From the NCBI GenBank assembly GCA_026260175.1, contig JAKCWW010000158.1, forward strand, positions 29,160 through 93,159: DNA of 64,000 bases, in the 5' to 3' direction. The translations under genes were made by a program, and so were the position numbers. This document shows positions 1 through 11,189 of this stretch, piece by piece. The notes below the pieces were generated by a model, which saw nothing but the letters and a program-made list of their open reading frames with translations, did not search any database and was not told the DNA's origin. The DNA comes from Reticulitermes lucifugus (lineage: Eukaryota > Arthropoda > Insecta > Blattodea > Rhinotermitidae). The stretch's first letter is position 1, and every line of letters starts with the position of its first letter.

Positions 1-2
1 TA

Positions 3-155
3 AAAAGGTCAGTTGGAAAGCCAAGAAAGAGATGGTTGGATTATGTTGAAACTGATCTGAAGAAAATGTGTTTTAGCGGCTGGAGAAAAATAGCCAGGGA
101 TAGAGACGCCTGGAAATTTGTCCTGAAGGAGGCTAAAGTCCTGCATAGACCCTAG
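3..155 (+). pseudogene. C-terminal end of a non-LTR retrotransposon polyprotein (5' part outside window)
   Basis: The frame from base 3 reads 50 residues to a TAG at 153-155. It includes GKPRKRWLDYVETDLKKM, then GWRKIARDRDAW and KEAKVLHRP. This is the typical basic tail that follows the reverse transcriptase domain in many arthropod non-LTR elements: the GRPRKRWxD motif, then a W-R-x-x-A-x-D-R-x-x-W helix. The catalytic endonuclease and RT domains would lie upstream, outside the window, so activity cannot be judged. The visible part is free of stops. About 30 bases downstream an R1 copy begins, so the LINE either carries R1-like sequence in its 3' end or R1 inserted there. The motif is seen directly; the exact clade is not assigned. 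Confidence 0.75.
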
Positions 156-186
156 AGCCAGTGGAGCAGAGAAGAATCATGCTCTT

Positions 187-312
187 TGCATGCTGGACAA
201 CTAAGGCTACAGACACACTCTGAATATTTAATACTTATTGCTTTTCTACGGCAACAGTGGTTACGCGAAAGCGCCTCAATGTTACGTTTATACGTACATT
301 GCCTGTCTTGTT
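187..312 (+). repeat. R1 dispersed repeat, 3' fragment
   Basis: This is the 3' part of the R1 family. It aligns by eye with 56180-56292 on the plus strand and 5289-5420 on the minus strand. Shared blocks are TGCATGCTGG, AACTAAGGCTACA, AATACTTATTG, CGGCAACA, CGCCTCAAT and ATACGTACATTGC. Its start lies shortly after the LINE stop codon at 155. No coding capacity is seen. Confidence 0.7.
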
Positions 313-1440
313 TGTCTAACCATAAGTAACATACTATCTTTGTGCTGGAGACACTATGTGTTTTCTGTGACATATTAACTGAGCTTTTAAGTATTATGTA
401 GATAAAAGACAACCAGCAACATACTCGTATAACCGACGGAATAAGATGCGTTCTAGTCGGTTAGTAGAATGAACGCCAAACCAAGTACCCAAAGAGAGTC
501 CGTCGGAGTAACATGTAAACTACCACAAGCGTTCTGTGTTATAAAGTTTAAAAGAGCTTGTGGCCAAACCCCCATGAAACAGGTCTTGATGACGGAGTAA
601 AGGAAGCAGAGACATTGCCCTTAGTACGCGGGAATAAATTAATGTAATTCTTACACCAAGGAAGAACAGAGAGGCGCTGGGCTATGATGCACTTAAATTT
701 GACTGTTTAAACAAGCTCCCGAACGTATTAACCTAAGATGTTTAGTGTTTTCAGCTTGTGTTGGTCGATATGAAGAATTTCTGATTAATAGGGAAGAACG
801 GCATTCTTGTTTTTTTTTTAAAAAAAAGGGGGCAGGACAGTCTGTGAGAATTATAGAGGCATCCGTCTACACGTCTCTTCTTGTACTCGTAAGATGTATG
901 CCAAATATTTTGAATAGTTCAAAGTAAGGTCCAGAGTTTATAATTCTGTGTTCACTTTCCGCTCAAAAGCCGGAATGAGCAATAAAAGTTATCTAAGTTT
1001 GAACTTTGTAGTTTAATTATGGAAGTCCAGCTGTTTGGTGTGGTCTTCTGCGTTTTGACACACTTTATTGAAGGTCTGCTCCTTCTCACCGCTCTGAAAA
1101 CCGAAAGTCTCAATAATTTATTTTGTATATGTCGCAGAAAATAAAACTGTGCTAACGCAAACACAATTCAGCTCAATATTTCTTTTCTGTATCTATGTGT
1201 GGGTGGAGCTGAGCTGCATCTCCGGCAGTTTATGTGTTGACTTCACATTTTTCCTCTACTCCCTTTCTGTCTACCTAGTCAGCACTATCACAAACATGTC
1301 CCCATTCCATTCCTAACACATTTCTTGGCCGAGTCTTGATAGTGAAAATAACATACTTTCCAAACTGTTGTCCAAGAATCGTGATCACTAAGAACATTTG
1401 CAACTCAGCCAAGTTTTCTTTCGATCTTCTGGGTTATGTG
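313..1440. other. Unassigned AT-rich DNA
   Basis: Only short open frames without recognisable motifs occur here. A homopolymer T run meets an A run near 811-827. No tRNA-like box, splice-framed exon or family repeat was identified. Confidence 0.5.
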
Positions 1441-1442
1441 AC

Positions 1443-1585
1443 CGTACAGTCTGGTAGATGGTTATCATAATTTTGGAGAAGTGTAGTGCCTCCATCATCA
1501 CAGTCGAAATGTGGGTGGATGATAGCATTTTATATGAACCAGCTGCCTCCAGCTTAAACGTCGAAATGTGGGTGCCACGTGGCGG
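1443..1585 (-). repeat. HH-C hammerhead-like unit, degenerate, with partial duplication
   Basis: The block from TCTGGTAGATGG at 1450 through GTGCCTCCATCATCAC to GTCGAAATGTGGGTG follows the HH-C consensus (tctggtagg, then cgtttcggagg, then gcctccatcttcag, then gtcgaagtg). A second shorter copy of the end, CTGCCTCCAGC then GTCGAAATGTGGGTG, follows at about 1540-1573. The TTTC box and the TCTTCAG box are both mutated, so no active fold is expected. Confidence 0.5.
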
Positions 1586-1589
1586 ACGT

Positions 1590-2365
1590 AAGATTAGAGG
1601 AAGCCCAGAAGCTTTTAACATTCATCAGAGCCAGACTACGTTGTCTGCTCCTTCATAAGCCACAAGAAATATGTAAAAGTATTTTTAAAAATAAATGAAA
1701 CGAAATAATTTCATCGAGCAGTATTGAAACAATGATCTGGCAGCTACAAATTTCCCCCCTCAGCAACGTCCATTTGTTGGTGCTGGGGAAAAACTTCCCA
1801 TTTGTACGCATACAAATTAAAAACTGCAGTGAGCAACTGCTGAATAAGAAAGCCAAATCTCAAAGTTATCTGTACAAAGTACCAGGAGCCAAACTGATTT
1901 TATCCACACGTCCCTTATACTACGATACATTCTGACGTATAAAATATGACGTAGTGCGCAGGGACTATGAACAGGAGATCAGGAGACGGCTCCAGCGGTG
2001 TTGTGTGGAGGGGACAGCATCTGCTGTTGTGACAGAATGACAATCTGGGTAGGACAGCAAACTTTGACGTGTAAGGGTTCTAGAAAGGTCTCGACAATGC
2101 TGTATATGTGGTAGGGTTTGTCCCACGTGGATACTACACGTCTTACATTAAGAAGCACTGCAACATCACGCGGTCCACTCAAACCCGGGTACAGTAATAT
2201 ATGAATCGCCCGTTTTGTCGAGAAACGTAATACAACCCAGTATACGTATCTAACGCGTATTACCGTGCACTCAAAAGCCTATTATTAGATTGTATCCTGT
2301 AGAAGACGAATCCGTATTGGTTATGATATTTTAGGTTTTCATGGCAGTAAGTGTTCGTACGGTAA
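1590..2365. other. Unassigned DNA
   Basis: No recognised gene or repeat. Short frames on both strands near 1653-1935 have no motif or splice framing. Confidence 0.45.
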
Positions 2366-2370
2366 TAGTA

Positions 2371-2445
2371 TGGATTGTGACATCGTGCGGTCTTGTAAGT
2401 AAACAAACGTTACTTCCATCTTCAGCGTTGAAGTGCGTGGAAGAA
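2371..2445 (-). repeat. HH-C fragment
   Basis: The region contains GTGACATCGTG and then AAACGTTACTTCCATCTTCAG, matching the start and the CUGAAGA box (minus strand) of the HH-C family. The middle is shortened, so the pairing that would form stem II is lost. Confidence 0.45.
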
Positions 2446-2449
2446 GAGT

Positions 2450-3790
2450 GTGGTCAGATTATGCAGGGACCATGATATGGATTTTGGTCACTCAGAACCA
2501 TGAGAAGGAGTGAGAAGGTAGCCATTTTCCGATGAAACCCGTACGTTGAACCGAGACTATGAGAAACTACCCCACTCGATTTTGTTGAAAGTTTCTTTAT
2601 TTATGAAACCAAAATTTTCATTATCGTGCTCACAAAACCATACCATTTGTCACTATATTGAGCCAGTTGAATCTAATTCAAACCCTTACACCCGATCTCT
2701 CTTAGAACCATTTTAATATTATACTTGCATCTACTTACAAGTTTCCAAAATCGTTCTTCCCTTTACGTTTCGTTACTAAAATTTACATACTCTTTTCACT
2801 TATCCGATTTGTGTTACATGTTCCCGCCAATTTTTTGGAACCAGTTTGTAAGGAAACCATGAAAGGCTGCAGTAAGTGTAACAGATCCCAAGACAGAGAT
2901 TTTAAAAGGCAACCTCCAAAATAATAAGCAACTTTCGGCGTATAGCACCGTAGATTATTAAATGTTCGTGTGCTTGTTACTTTATGTTCAAGTTTTTGAA
3001 GGGGAAAACCCACAGGCAAAAGCAAGAAAATACTTCCAGATATAGTTCCATCATTCTCGCCTGTCACCTCTCTAAAAATGTCACGTCCGGCATGTGTTTC
3101 TTGAATCACAACATGTATACCAGTGATATACACCTATTTATAGTTGGTGTGACACAAAACAGAAGTGCAGAAGTCGAGGTCTCTGCTGTCAGAGCTGGGA
3201 TGGCCATATTGCAAAAGAAAGAAGACAGTCTGAACATAAAGGATTTCTTTGAAGGGGCTATGGGTGGAATACAAAGCACTAAGAGACTGTCGTATCTGTA
3301 GGTAGGCCTTCAAATCTATCTCAGAGATTCCAAAGTCAGAACTGGACATGGGACAGCTTCTGAAGCACAATAAAAGTAAAAAAGAGATGTGCGCGTGTGC
3401 TCTAAGAATGGGAGCATATGTTGTTCTGAATGATGATACACACAAACAAATCTGTAAAGTGTCATATTGCAGAAGGCCACGGTGGCATCTGGTATGTTAA
3501 AAACGGACCAATTTAAGGTACCAACATGTCTGTCCTGTTGCAGGAATATATGATTTAAGACGGAAAGAAAGCTGGCATTGTGGTTTTTAACGCTGCAAAG
3601 GGCATGTGTCCGTCTTTAATGTTGGTCGTTAGATTCATCTCAGTATCTGGGGTACTGGCATGGGCTAATGATCCGTCCACAAATGTTCAAGGTCACGTGA
3701 TGGTTTCGCCCAGAAATCTGAGAAAACTCTCTGAGAATACAATTGTGTTTTGGGAGAATAAGGACGAGTTGAGGACAATAGTAAGTAAAT
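2450..3790. other. Unassigned DNA with weak coding-like frames
   Basis: Frames of about 100 codons occur on both strands (for example 2783-3133 minus and 3580-3900 plus), but none shows a recognised domain. GTAAGT at 3781-3786 and a pyrimidine-led CAG near 3542 were noted, but they do not bound a convincing exon. Confidence 0.4.
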
Positions 3791-3794
3791 GTAC

Positions 3795-4027
3795 TGGTAT
3801 AGCAACTCTTTATGGGCTGAACGGTTTTGAGTTCGAACCGCGGTGGGGACGAGAATTTCCGCATCCGTCCAGACCACCCCTGGAGTCCATCCTCCGATAA
3901 AATGGGTACCGTTTTCTCCCGGGGTGTGGCCTTGGCCGCCCACTCCGTACTAGCACCGAGGTTACAAAAAAGAAAAGAGCTATGCCGTTACACACCCCAC
4001 CCTCTGTGCCTTCATTGCATGTTATAG
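3795..4027 (+). repeat. SINE-5 copy (tRNA-derived)
   Basis: A B-box-like GAGTTCGAACC lies at about 3828-3838. It is followed by a body that matches 35221-35310: CGTCCAGACC, then CTGGAG/CTGGGG, then TTCTCCCGGGG/TTTTCCGGGGATA, then the GGCC region. An A-rich run follows at about 3966-3977. The two copies are well diverged, which suggests an old family. The 5' A box is eroded. Confidence 0.55.
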
Positions 4028-4381
4028 ACTAAATTTTACCTTTTAAGCAAATTTAATAATGAGAAAATTGTTGCCTCCTCAACAATATTTTTATACAGTT
4101 TATCAGTTTTTTTAGGTTAAAAATTAATTTTTAAACAGTAAATACATTTACGCATTTTATATGACTCCTTAGACGATGTATCAGGTCATTATACGGCACT
4201 ATTTATATCTGATAGTATATTAATGATTTAATAAGTGATAATTATACTGGTCGGGCTTAGAGCACGCGTGATACTGCTAATGCATTTATAGTTTTTCGTA
4301 CGGACTCTCACAGTAAGAAGTAATCGAGAGATTTTGGAGAAATGAAGTGTAAAATTGAGGACTGAATTAAGCCTAGGATTG

Positions 4382-4480
4382 TGGGATGTTGGTTGTGACA
4401 TCGTAGGTGGATACCTACATTTCAGAGGATGATGCTGCCTCTCAGTTCATAGGGTCGAACTGAGTGTAGTCGGATTAAAC
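4382..4480 (-). repeat. HH-C hammerhead-like unit
   Basis: The unit reads TGACATCGTAGGTGG, CCTACATTTCAGAGGATGAT, GCTGCCTC, then TCAG and GGGTCGAACTGAG. This is the full HH-C order. On the minus strand it carries a GAAA box, but the CUGANGA box is interrupted (CTCAGTTCATAGGG on the plus strand). Confidence 0.55.
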
Positions 4481-4704
4481 ATTTTGATGACATTGTCAAG
4501 ACCAAAGTGTACGTAGACTGAAAAGAGTTAAGAAACGCTGTATTAATATTGATTATATAGGCTTTTTTACCCGGCTTGTTTCGGAAATAAATTTGCCATA
4601 TTCGTGGGCTATTCATACAAGTCACCAAAAATATTAATATTTCGTACCATGCGAATATCGCCACTTCTTGCATTGTTGTAAATAAGTGTTTACATTTTTT
4701 TTAT

Positions 4705-4925
4705 AAAGCTTTACAGTTTTCGGCGCGTTCGCAAAGTTGCGATGAGCGACAGTTTGTTTCGTCATGTCTATCTGTCCGTCCGCAAGGAGCATCTTGTCTC
4801 CCGCTGGACGGATTTTCGTGATATTTTATATCGGAGGGTTTTACTAAAGTATCTGGAGAAAATTCAAGTTTGTTAAACTGGGTTGAAAATGACGCGCACT
4901 TTACATGAAGACCTATGTACATTTA
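4705..4925 (+). repeat. R1 dispersed repeat, 5' part
   Basis: The segment runs from GGCGCGTTCGCAAA through TTCGTCATGTCTATCTGTCC, CGCTGGACGGATTTTCGTGA and GAGAAAATTCAA to ACATGAAGACCTATGTACA. Each block recurs in inverted order in the minus-strand copy at 5590-5815 and in the plus copy at 55770-55990. It forms the left arm of a large inverted repeat with that neighbour. Confidence 0.75.
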
Positions 4926-5288
4926 TGACTACATTTGTACTAACTTTACCACGTTTGCCATCGATAGCAATCGATAATGACAGTAATGCTCGATACCAAA
5001 CTGCCGATTACTGCATGCGATTTACATGATGCACAATTAAGGAAAAAAAAAAGAAACGTGCGATGATAATATTTAAAATATCTTTATTCATTTTTTATTT
5101 GGTCTAAGAGTATGAAGTTTAGTATGTAGATAGATACGAATATGCTTACAGATTATGTATGAAGAATTGTTTAAAGTTAGCAATTGCAAAATATTTCGAT
5201 GGGGTAAAGATATGAGGTAATGTATAAGCCGTAAATGTAACAACATCAACAGAGGCCTATAAATAACAAGTTTCGCAAAGAAATATAA

Positions 5289-5815
5289 CAAGACAGGCAA
5301 TGTACGTATGACGTAACATTGAGGCACGTTCGTGTAACTATTGTTGCTGTGAAAAAGCAATAAGTATTACATATTCTTGGTGCGTGTCTGTAGCCTCAGT
5401 TAACCAGCATGCAATGCGCATGCGCCGTGTTATATTGTCATCTGTGGCCTGTCTGGCTGTACAACAAATTTTACATTATCTAATAAACGGCACGATTTTC
5501 GTATAAAAACGTTATTTACTATAAAATGCGTATTTTGATTTTCTCTGCAACTTTTTTCTGGACCATTACTTATTCTAAGACGAATTCAGGGAAATATCAT
5601 ACGTTTACATAGGTCTTTGTGTGCATTACCCGTTATTACTGTCAGATTTTAATGAAATTTGAATTTTCTCGACAGGTTTTCCAAAAATCCTCAAATATTA
5701 AATTTCATGAAAATCCGTCCAGTGGGAGCCGAGTTGATCCGTGCGGACGGACAAACATGACGAAGCTAATAGACTCTTTGCGCAATTTTGCGAACGCGCC
5801 TAACGACAGGCCTCA
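5289..5815 (-). repeat. R1 dispersed repeat, near full length, inverted
   Basis: Read on the minus strand, this copy runs from GGCGCGTTCGCAAAATTGCG through the CGTCATG/CCGTCCG block, a GCATTTTATAGT block, GGCGCATGCGCATTGCATGC and AACTGAGGCTACAGAC, to CAATGTTACG and GCCTGTCTTG. It is colinear with 55770-56292, giving a unit of about 530 bp. No terminal inverted repeat, long frame or A-tail was found, so its class is unknown (MITE-like, SINE-like or a solo non-coding piece of a larger element). Confidence 0.75.
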
Positions 5816-5825
5816 GTAATAGTAA

Positions 5826-6245
5826 TAACATTTTATAATATGTGCACAATTGTGAACAACAGTAAGAAACGTGTATTTGCAGTGGATTATATTATTTGAC
5901 CATCTGAGAAGGTTTCACAATGCAAGGATGCGAACTTGCCTCAATGTTATGTTAGGCCTATGAGTACTCTTCCGATTGTTGTTATTGAATTTAACTACAT
6001 GTTTTTGTACTTACGATGCGACTTTGTACCGCATTGTTGCTGATTTTAGCCGTGATATAATACCATCACGTGAGACAGGCAGCTCTACAAATGGCCGTGA
6101 AACTGTGCGTGAAATTGGCAGAGAGTTTCTCCCCTTCCCCTTAACAGAAATTAAAAGCTGCATTACCTACGTTTTGTTCAGGATACCGAAATTTAGAAAC
6201 CAATTTCTGATACCACCAGAATTAAAAAGATTACTACTGTATTTG
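5826..6245. other. Unassigned DNA
   Basis: A 90-codon open frame on the plus strand (5976-6248) has no recognised motif and is probably chance. Nothing else is seen. Confidence 0.4.
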
Positions 6246-6316
6246 TAATCGTGAAGCCTCAATAATAAGGGAGCCCTGGCCCTCTAGAGGCTGTTACGCC
6301 ATGAAAAGAAGAAGAC
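6246..6316 (+). repeat. 3' tail of SINE-1 type element
   Basis: The sequence AAGCCTCAATAATAAGGGAG, then TGGCCCTCTAGAGGCTGTTA, then GCCATGAAAAGAAGAAG matches the tail of SINE-1 at 17785-17846 and the tail of the composite element at 54340-54393. The tRNA-like head is missing, so this is a 5'-truncated copy. Confidence 0.6.
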
Positions 6317-6319
6317 GAC

Positions 6320-6710
6320 TACTACGAGTATATTTAGCGGTCTTAACAGACACTGACACGGGTCTTTTGAATGCTTTGAAAGTTTTTGATACGGTTCCAG
6401 TCGGAGTAGTCTACTCCTGTTTTCTGTTATTGATTTATTTATTTATTCAGAAATTTAGTAAATTGTAGTAAAATAGTTAATGAATAATATATTGAAAGGT
6501 TGTGAAGGGATGTAGTCTTGGCGTAATGTGCAGTATTGTCACGGTATTGGCCTTCAGAGACTGAGGAAAATCATAAAAGGCACCTCCTTTAAGCTGAGAT
6601 TGTAAAATCGGGTCCTTGAACATGGCCTTAATATTTGTTTTCGTTATAATGACGCTTTGATTCTACATAGAAGGAATCCTGCCGTCCTTCTAAGTGGGAT
6701 TTATAAAACT
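6320..6710. other. Unassigned DNA with short TTTA repeat
   Basis: A (TTTA)n tract near 6430-6450 is the only feature seen. Confidence 0.4.
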
Positions 6711-6711
6711 G

Positions 6712-6955
6712 AGTGGCAGAAGAGCTGGAGAGGCTAAAAGAAGCAAGAATGGACTACGAAGAAAGGAGAATAATACTAGGAAGGAGGATAAGGAGAATGA
6801 GAAGTGAAAGGGGACATGGACGAAAGAATAAGCAGAGAGAGAAAACAAGGTAGTAGCAAAAGAAAACCAAGAAAAATGGGAAGAGAGAAAGAGGGGAAAT
6901 AAAACACTGGGATGAAATAAGAGAGATTTGAAGGGGTCACTGAAGTGAGTATTAA
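6712..6955. repeat. Purine-rich (polypurine) tract
   Basis: Strong strand asymmetry is visible. The plus strand is almost all A and G, with degenerate GAAG, AGGAG and GAGA words. No frame or unit repeat is visible. Similar tracts on the plus strand occur at 26380-26590 and 60545-60760, and the mirror pyrimidine type at 20445-20780 and 45320-45680. Confidence 0.6.
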
Positions 6956-9045
6956 GATTATTTTTTATTTATGTGACGCTGTGCAGTTTAGTAAATGAGT
7001 ACAGACGTTTCGGAAAAACCTGAAGCCTGCGCGTTCTGGATATAAGTGACCATTTCGATCCGAATGTAAAGGCACCATCTTCCTCCAAAATGTTATGGTC
7101 TGTTTACAAAACTTCACGGCATCACATCAAATATGAAGAAGGAAATACGACCGAAGAAGAAGAGCGTTGAGAGTGAAAATGTTTACTTTACTGTAATTTT
7201 CGCTAAGGCTTTCTGATGGAACTACACCGTAATATGAACTTATTCCCTTGGAATTAAGACCGGCTTGCTATCAATTGTCAGGCCATGGACAAGAATTTTG
7301 AATGTAAAGAATTACGTTCCTTTTCTCAACTTCGTATTAAAAATACTGTGGAAGGAAAACGTGGTGTTATTTGTGGGAGTTAACAGAATCCATTGGCAAT
7401 AGGTCGGCCCGTTACTAATGTCAATGTGCAGAACAATAGACCATACAATAATAGATATATTTCCATGCTAGTGCTAACAAGAATATCCTTACTGTTTGAA
7501 ACGATTTTTGTTCTTTTGAATAAAATTGTGTATTCACTGATAGCGATTTCCCCGTCTGTCGTCCGCCCGCTACATTGCGTTACTTCTATAAGGTAAATAG
7601 CCTCTAGGGCCAAAGAGAAATGGATAGACCTCTGGACTATGAGCCCACAACTACCGCAACATCGCATGAAAGTAACGGGAAATTGGCAGCGTAGATAGTG
7701 AATAAAAAAAGGCTTCTACGGAAGAAAAATGTGTTTGAACATCACAAAAGAAAACCGCTGTGCGAGATACCGTACGCGAAAGAAATACACTGGAGCTAGG
7801 GGACCATAAATTTCAAGAATTTTTTGATAGGGAATGTATTATGTTACTTGCCAGTGGCCTGCATTTGTTCCACTTTAACTTAATATCTCTCTGGTAATTC
7901 AAGTGTTTGCACATTTATTATAGAATCGCATCATTGGTTACCCTCCGAGGACGGCTTAATTTAGTCTCTATTCTCACAATGCTGTGCTCATAATAATTGT
8001 ACTTTTATCGTTCCATGTCCTCAGTTTTTCCACTGGTCGCTGCCTAAGCTCGTTGATTAAGAACATTCTGCTTTTTTATTTATTTTTGTGGGGTTTCAGA
8101 TGGGCTGGGCCTGTTCCTATACCAGTGAAAACGAGCAACACTTACAAAAGTATAATGTTGATCCCTCCTAGAAAAGTACATTTGGAAGACCAAGAAGGAA
8201 ATTACATGGGTAGTTTATGAGGATGGTGTAACTCGCTCAGATACATGTAGAGTGCCGCTGTTTGACGTTAGCGATGTTGAACATTTGAGTTCTAATAGGA
8301 GTGTTATTTAATTACAATTTTTAATTTCCCTGCAGAGACCGAGATAAATCGACAATAGCTCGACTTAGATAGCCCACTGTGTTGATTACAGTTCTGTACC
8401 ATGTAACGTCCGTTGCTTAAATTGCCCAGTTTCAGGCTTAATTTGCGGATCTCTTCCTATATACGAAGTAAAACACAAACCGTCAGAAAGTTTACGAAAC
8501 AATATACAGTTTACCCCAAGCTCTTGAGAGAGACTGGAGACCCAAACTAAGACTGGCGTCACCATAATATTCTTTTGTTTTATCAAGAGTCCTTGAAACC
8601 GCTGACGTGAATAAAGTAGAAATCCTTTCTGCACTGTGCGGCAAGTTTGAGCTACTTGAATTTCTAGTACAACTTTCTTTTTCCTTTCCGTGCTGGTTTT
8701 ATTTACTTCATTCTCGCTTTTCTATTATCTTTCTTTCTGTTGATTTAGTCACACTTTGAGCATGAAACAGTCTGAATCTGTCTAGGAAAGGTCACTTCTA
8801 GACAGAGATTTTGTCCTTTAAATGTCTTTTGGTATGCGATACCATGTAGCTGTTACATAATTTGTATCGCTTTGGAGAAGCATGCTGCCTCAAATTCAGG
8901 GTAGAATGCAGGCTTGTAACTTACTCCAAATCTGTCGTACCAATACCAGACATTACGGCATTATATCCCGGAAGAAAGTAATCCATATACAGCCGAAAAA
9001 TCCTCAAGATTCTTATGTTGTGTCATTCATGTGTATATATACATA
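6956..9045. other. Unassigned AT-rich DNA
   Basis: Short frames only. A pyrimidine tract at about 8069-8099 leads to an AG directly before an ATG at 8100, but the 22-codon frame ends without a convincing donor site. No repeat family was assigned. Confidence 0.4.
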
Positions 9046-9049
9046 TATA

Positions 9050-9109
9050 TATGTAATATTAGATAGCCGCGATTATATATATATAATCGCGGTTATCTAA
9101 TATTACATA
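9050..9109. repeat. 60-bp near-perfect palindrome
   Basis: The arms 9050-9079 and 9080-9109 are reverse complements at 29 of 30 positions (mismatch at 9066). The dyad centre is an AT dinucleotide run, and each arm holds a CCGCGATTATA segment. The structure could extrude as a cruciform. No gene adjoins it. It may be the fused termini of a small foldback element. Confidence 0.9.
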
Positions 9110-9830
9110 CAGGATGTAGTTTTATGTAAACAGTTGTTAGACCTTACGTCATATTTTACAACATTGGAGATCCGCGTTGAACGAAAGCAATTTGAACTAG
9201 GTTTGTAAAGGTAGCAAGAAGTAATGGCAGCGAGAAAGGGCGGTGGGAAGTGTGTTTCATTAAATACTGCAGTTTCGATCTTTGCCAAAGGAATCTTTTT
9301 ATAGCAGCAGAACGTTTTACATCGAAGTATCTTTCCAAGAATTTCGAGTTTGTAGCGTATATAGGCAGTGAAATGCTATATAATAATGTCCCTTAAAGGC
9401 TATATATTGTATGAGAGTGAACCAATTATAGTGATTTCTGTGGAAACTGTTGTTATTTATAGATGAAGACTTTTAAATGTCCCCTTTGAATATCAAACGG
9501 TATTTCAGTAATCCTTATAAAATGCCTATAATCCTTACCCTTCTGTCTATGCGTAGGTACTAGTGTCTTGTTTCCGGTGCGTTGTACACAGTCAAATCGT
9601 CTGTACTTTAGACATGAAGCAGACCACTTCGTGATAGACTAACAGTTGCTCGTCTAATTTAGAACTTTTCTACGCACGTAAACTGAACATTCAGTACTGC
9701 GTCAACAATAGCCCCGCGATTCATTCGGATATTTAAGTAGTGCACAGCCCATATCCTTGTCTAATTTCTTAAAATAAATGTTCCATGTTTTCGCGAATAA
9801 AGGTTGTAAAAGTTCGCGTTTTGACTTCAC
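9110..9830. other. Unassigned DNA
   Basis: Nothing recognised. ACAGGATGT at about 9109-9118 resembles the TACAGGGTGT ends of some DNA transposons, but no partner terminus was found. Confidence 0.35.
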
Positions 9831-9834
9831 CATG

Positions 9835-10100
9835 TCAGTGTGTATGTGTCTGTCAGTCTGTCTCCTTTCGTAACAAGTCGAGAGATGCCGAAAATGTTTT
9901 TATTACATTTTGTATTGAGCAGGTCTACTGAACTTCATCTACACATTAAAATTTTAGTTAAACCTTAACATAAAATAAAATACACCTTACTTAAAGACTT
10001 GCATAACTTTCTGCTCGCATGTCGCTAAACAGTTATCAGACCAAAAGATTCTTCGAGCAAACTTTGTAGAGAAAATGAAACACATTTCATGTCCAGCACA
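9835..10100 (+). repeat. R1 dispersed repeat, diverged copy
   Basis: A GTCTGTCAGTCTGTCTCC block at 9848 is followed, in the spacing of the R1 copy at 55790-56090, by GCAAACTTTGTAGAGAAAAT (compare 56035-56055), then CATTTCATGTCCAG. The middle is highly diverged. Confidence 0.5.
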
Positions 10101-10313
10101 TATTTACGTATTGATTATGGCTGTTGACAGACTGCACAACAGACGGACATACTGTGCAGTAGGGCAGTGGTTCACAACATTTCGATTCTCGGGGCACATT
10201 TTGGACACCCCCCTTTTCTTTTGGAAGCACTCTAGAATTAGAATACAGAACGAAAATTTACAAGGAGAACACACCTTGTTTTAAGTAATATTACTTATTA
10301 CATGAAAGTTAAA

Positions 10314-10440
10314 GCTGTCCCGTAACATGCCAAGCAGGCACAGAGGGAAGGCAGAGGTATAGCTCTCCCCCTACTCGACCCTGGCGCTGGAAGTGGTGGG
10401 TGGTCAGCTCTACGCCCCTGGCCGCTTTACCTCCGGACAC
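10314..10440 (-). repeat. SINE-3 3' half
   Basis: This segment contains CCCGTAACATGC, GAGGTATAGCTCT, CTGGCGCTGG, GGTCAGCTCTACG and GGCCGCTTTACCTCC. It matches the reverse complement of the 3' half of the intact SINE-3 at 50809-51124 and the minus copies at 49172-49277 and 53206-53315. The tRNA head is absent. Confidence 0.65.
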
Positions 10441-10444
10441 TTAT

Positions 10445-10970
10445 TGTATAGAAACATGATGTCATAAGAGAGAAATATTATGAAGTTTTGATGCAAATAT
10501 AGATTTCAGACTTAGGTAAATATAGTGGTTTCCAAATGTTATGTAATTGTTCCTTCGTCCCTTTCTACCTTCGTGTATGTACGTGTGTTTAAGGAACAAC
10601 TGCATTATATTCTTATATTTGAAATCGTAATCTGGGTACTTAGTGTTACGTAAATTCTTCCGTTCAATGCCTCGCGGCACACTGAGAGACACTGGTCTAG
10701 AACGGCGCTCACTTTGTCTGACGTGTGAATATTATTTTCCAACCTGCATATAAGTTTTATTGTCTGTTTCTCTAACCTCAGGATTTTCAGCTAAATTCTG
10801 CGTCCTTTCTAATCCTCCATTCCTGCACCAGTCCCAGCCATTTCAAACTTCAAAATTTGATCTTCCCAATGTCTGTTATATAATACAAAACATGAAATTC
10901 CTTATTAACTTTACCACTATCCTTCTGTTGCTTCCTCTGCCTTAGATGTAGTTTCTAACTGTGTTACTCT
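10445..10970. other. Unassigned AT-rich DNA
   Basis: Nothing recognised on either strand. Confidence 0.4.
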
Positions 10971-10974
10971 GTAG

Positions 10975-11184
10975 TAGGTACAACCAGACATTAGCATATG
11001 TTGGTACAACCAGACATTGGTGTATGTACGTAGTCAGACATTGGTGAATGTAGGTAAAACCAGACAGTGGTGTGTGTAGGTAGAAACAGGCATTGGTGTA
11101 TTTACGTAAAACCAGATATTGGTGTATATAGGCACGACCGGACATTGGTGTATGTACGTACGACCAGACATGGATGTATGTAGG
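10975..11184. repeat. 26-bp minisatellite, about 8 copies
   Basis: The CAGACATTGGTG core recurs at 10985, 11011, 11035, 11061, 11087, 11113, 11139 and 11165. The period is 26 bp, with one 24-bp interval. The unit is roughly GTAGGTACAAC plus CAGACATTGGTGTAT. The minus strand stays open across most of it and encodes a repeating YIHQCLV-like peptide. That is most simply a by-product of the period not generating stops, since there is no start context or splice framing. Confidence 0.9.
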
Positions 11185-11189
11185 ATTTC

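Noticed and set aside
3580-3900. A 106-codon frame with GTAAGT inside, considered as an exon
   Set aside because: Its 3' part is the SINE-5 head, the acceptor side is weak and no protein family is recognisable.
8100-8168. A pyrimidine tract plus AG directly before ATGGGCTGGGCC, considered as a first coding exon
   Set aside because: The frame has only 22 codons, lacks a consensus donor and ends at a stop.
9053-9106. TAATATTA(C/G)-type words at the ends of the 60-bp palindrome, like the nonamer of rolling-circle DNA virus origins
   Set aside because: In such origins the nonamer lies in the loop of the hairpin. Here it lies at the stem base, and no Rep-like frame is nearby.
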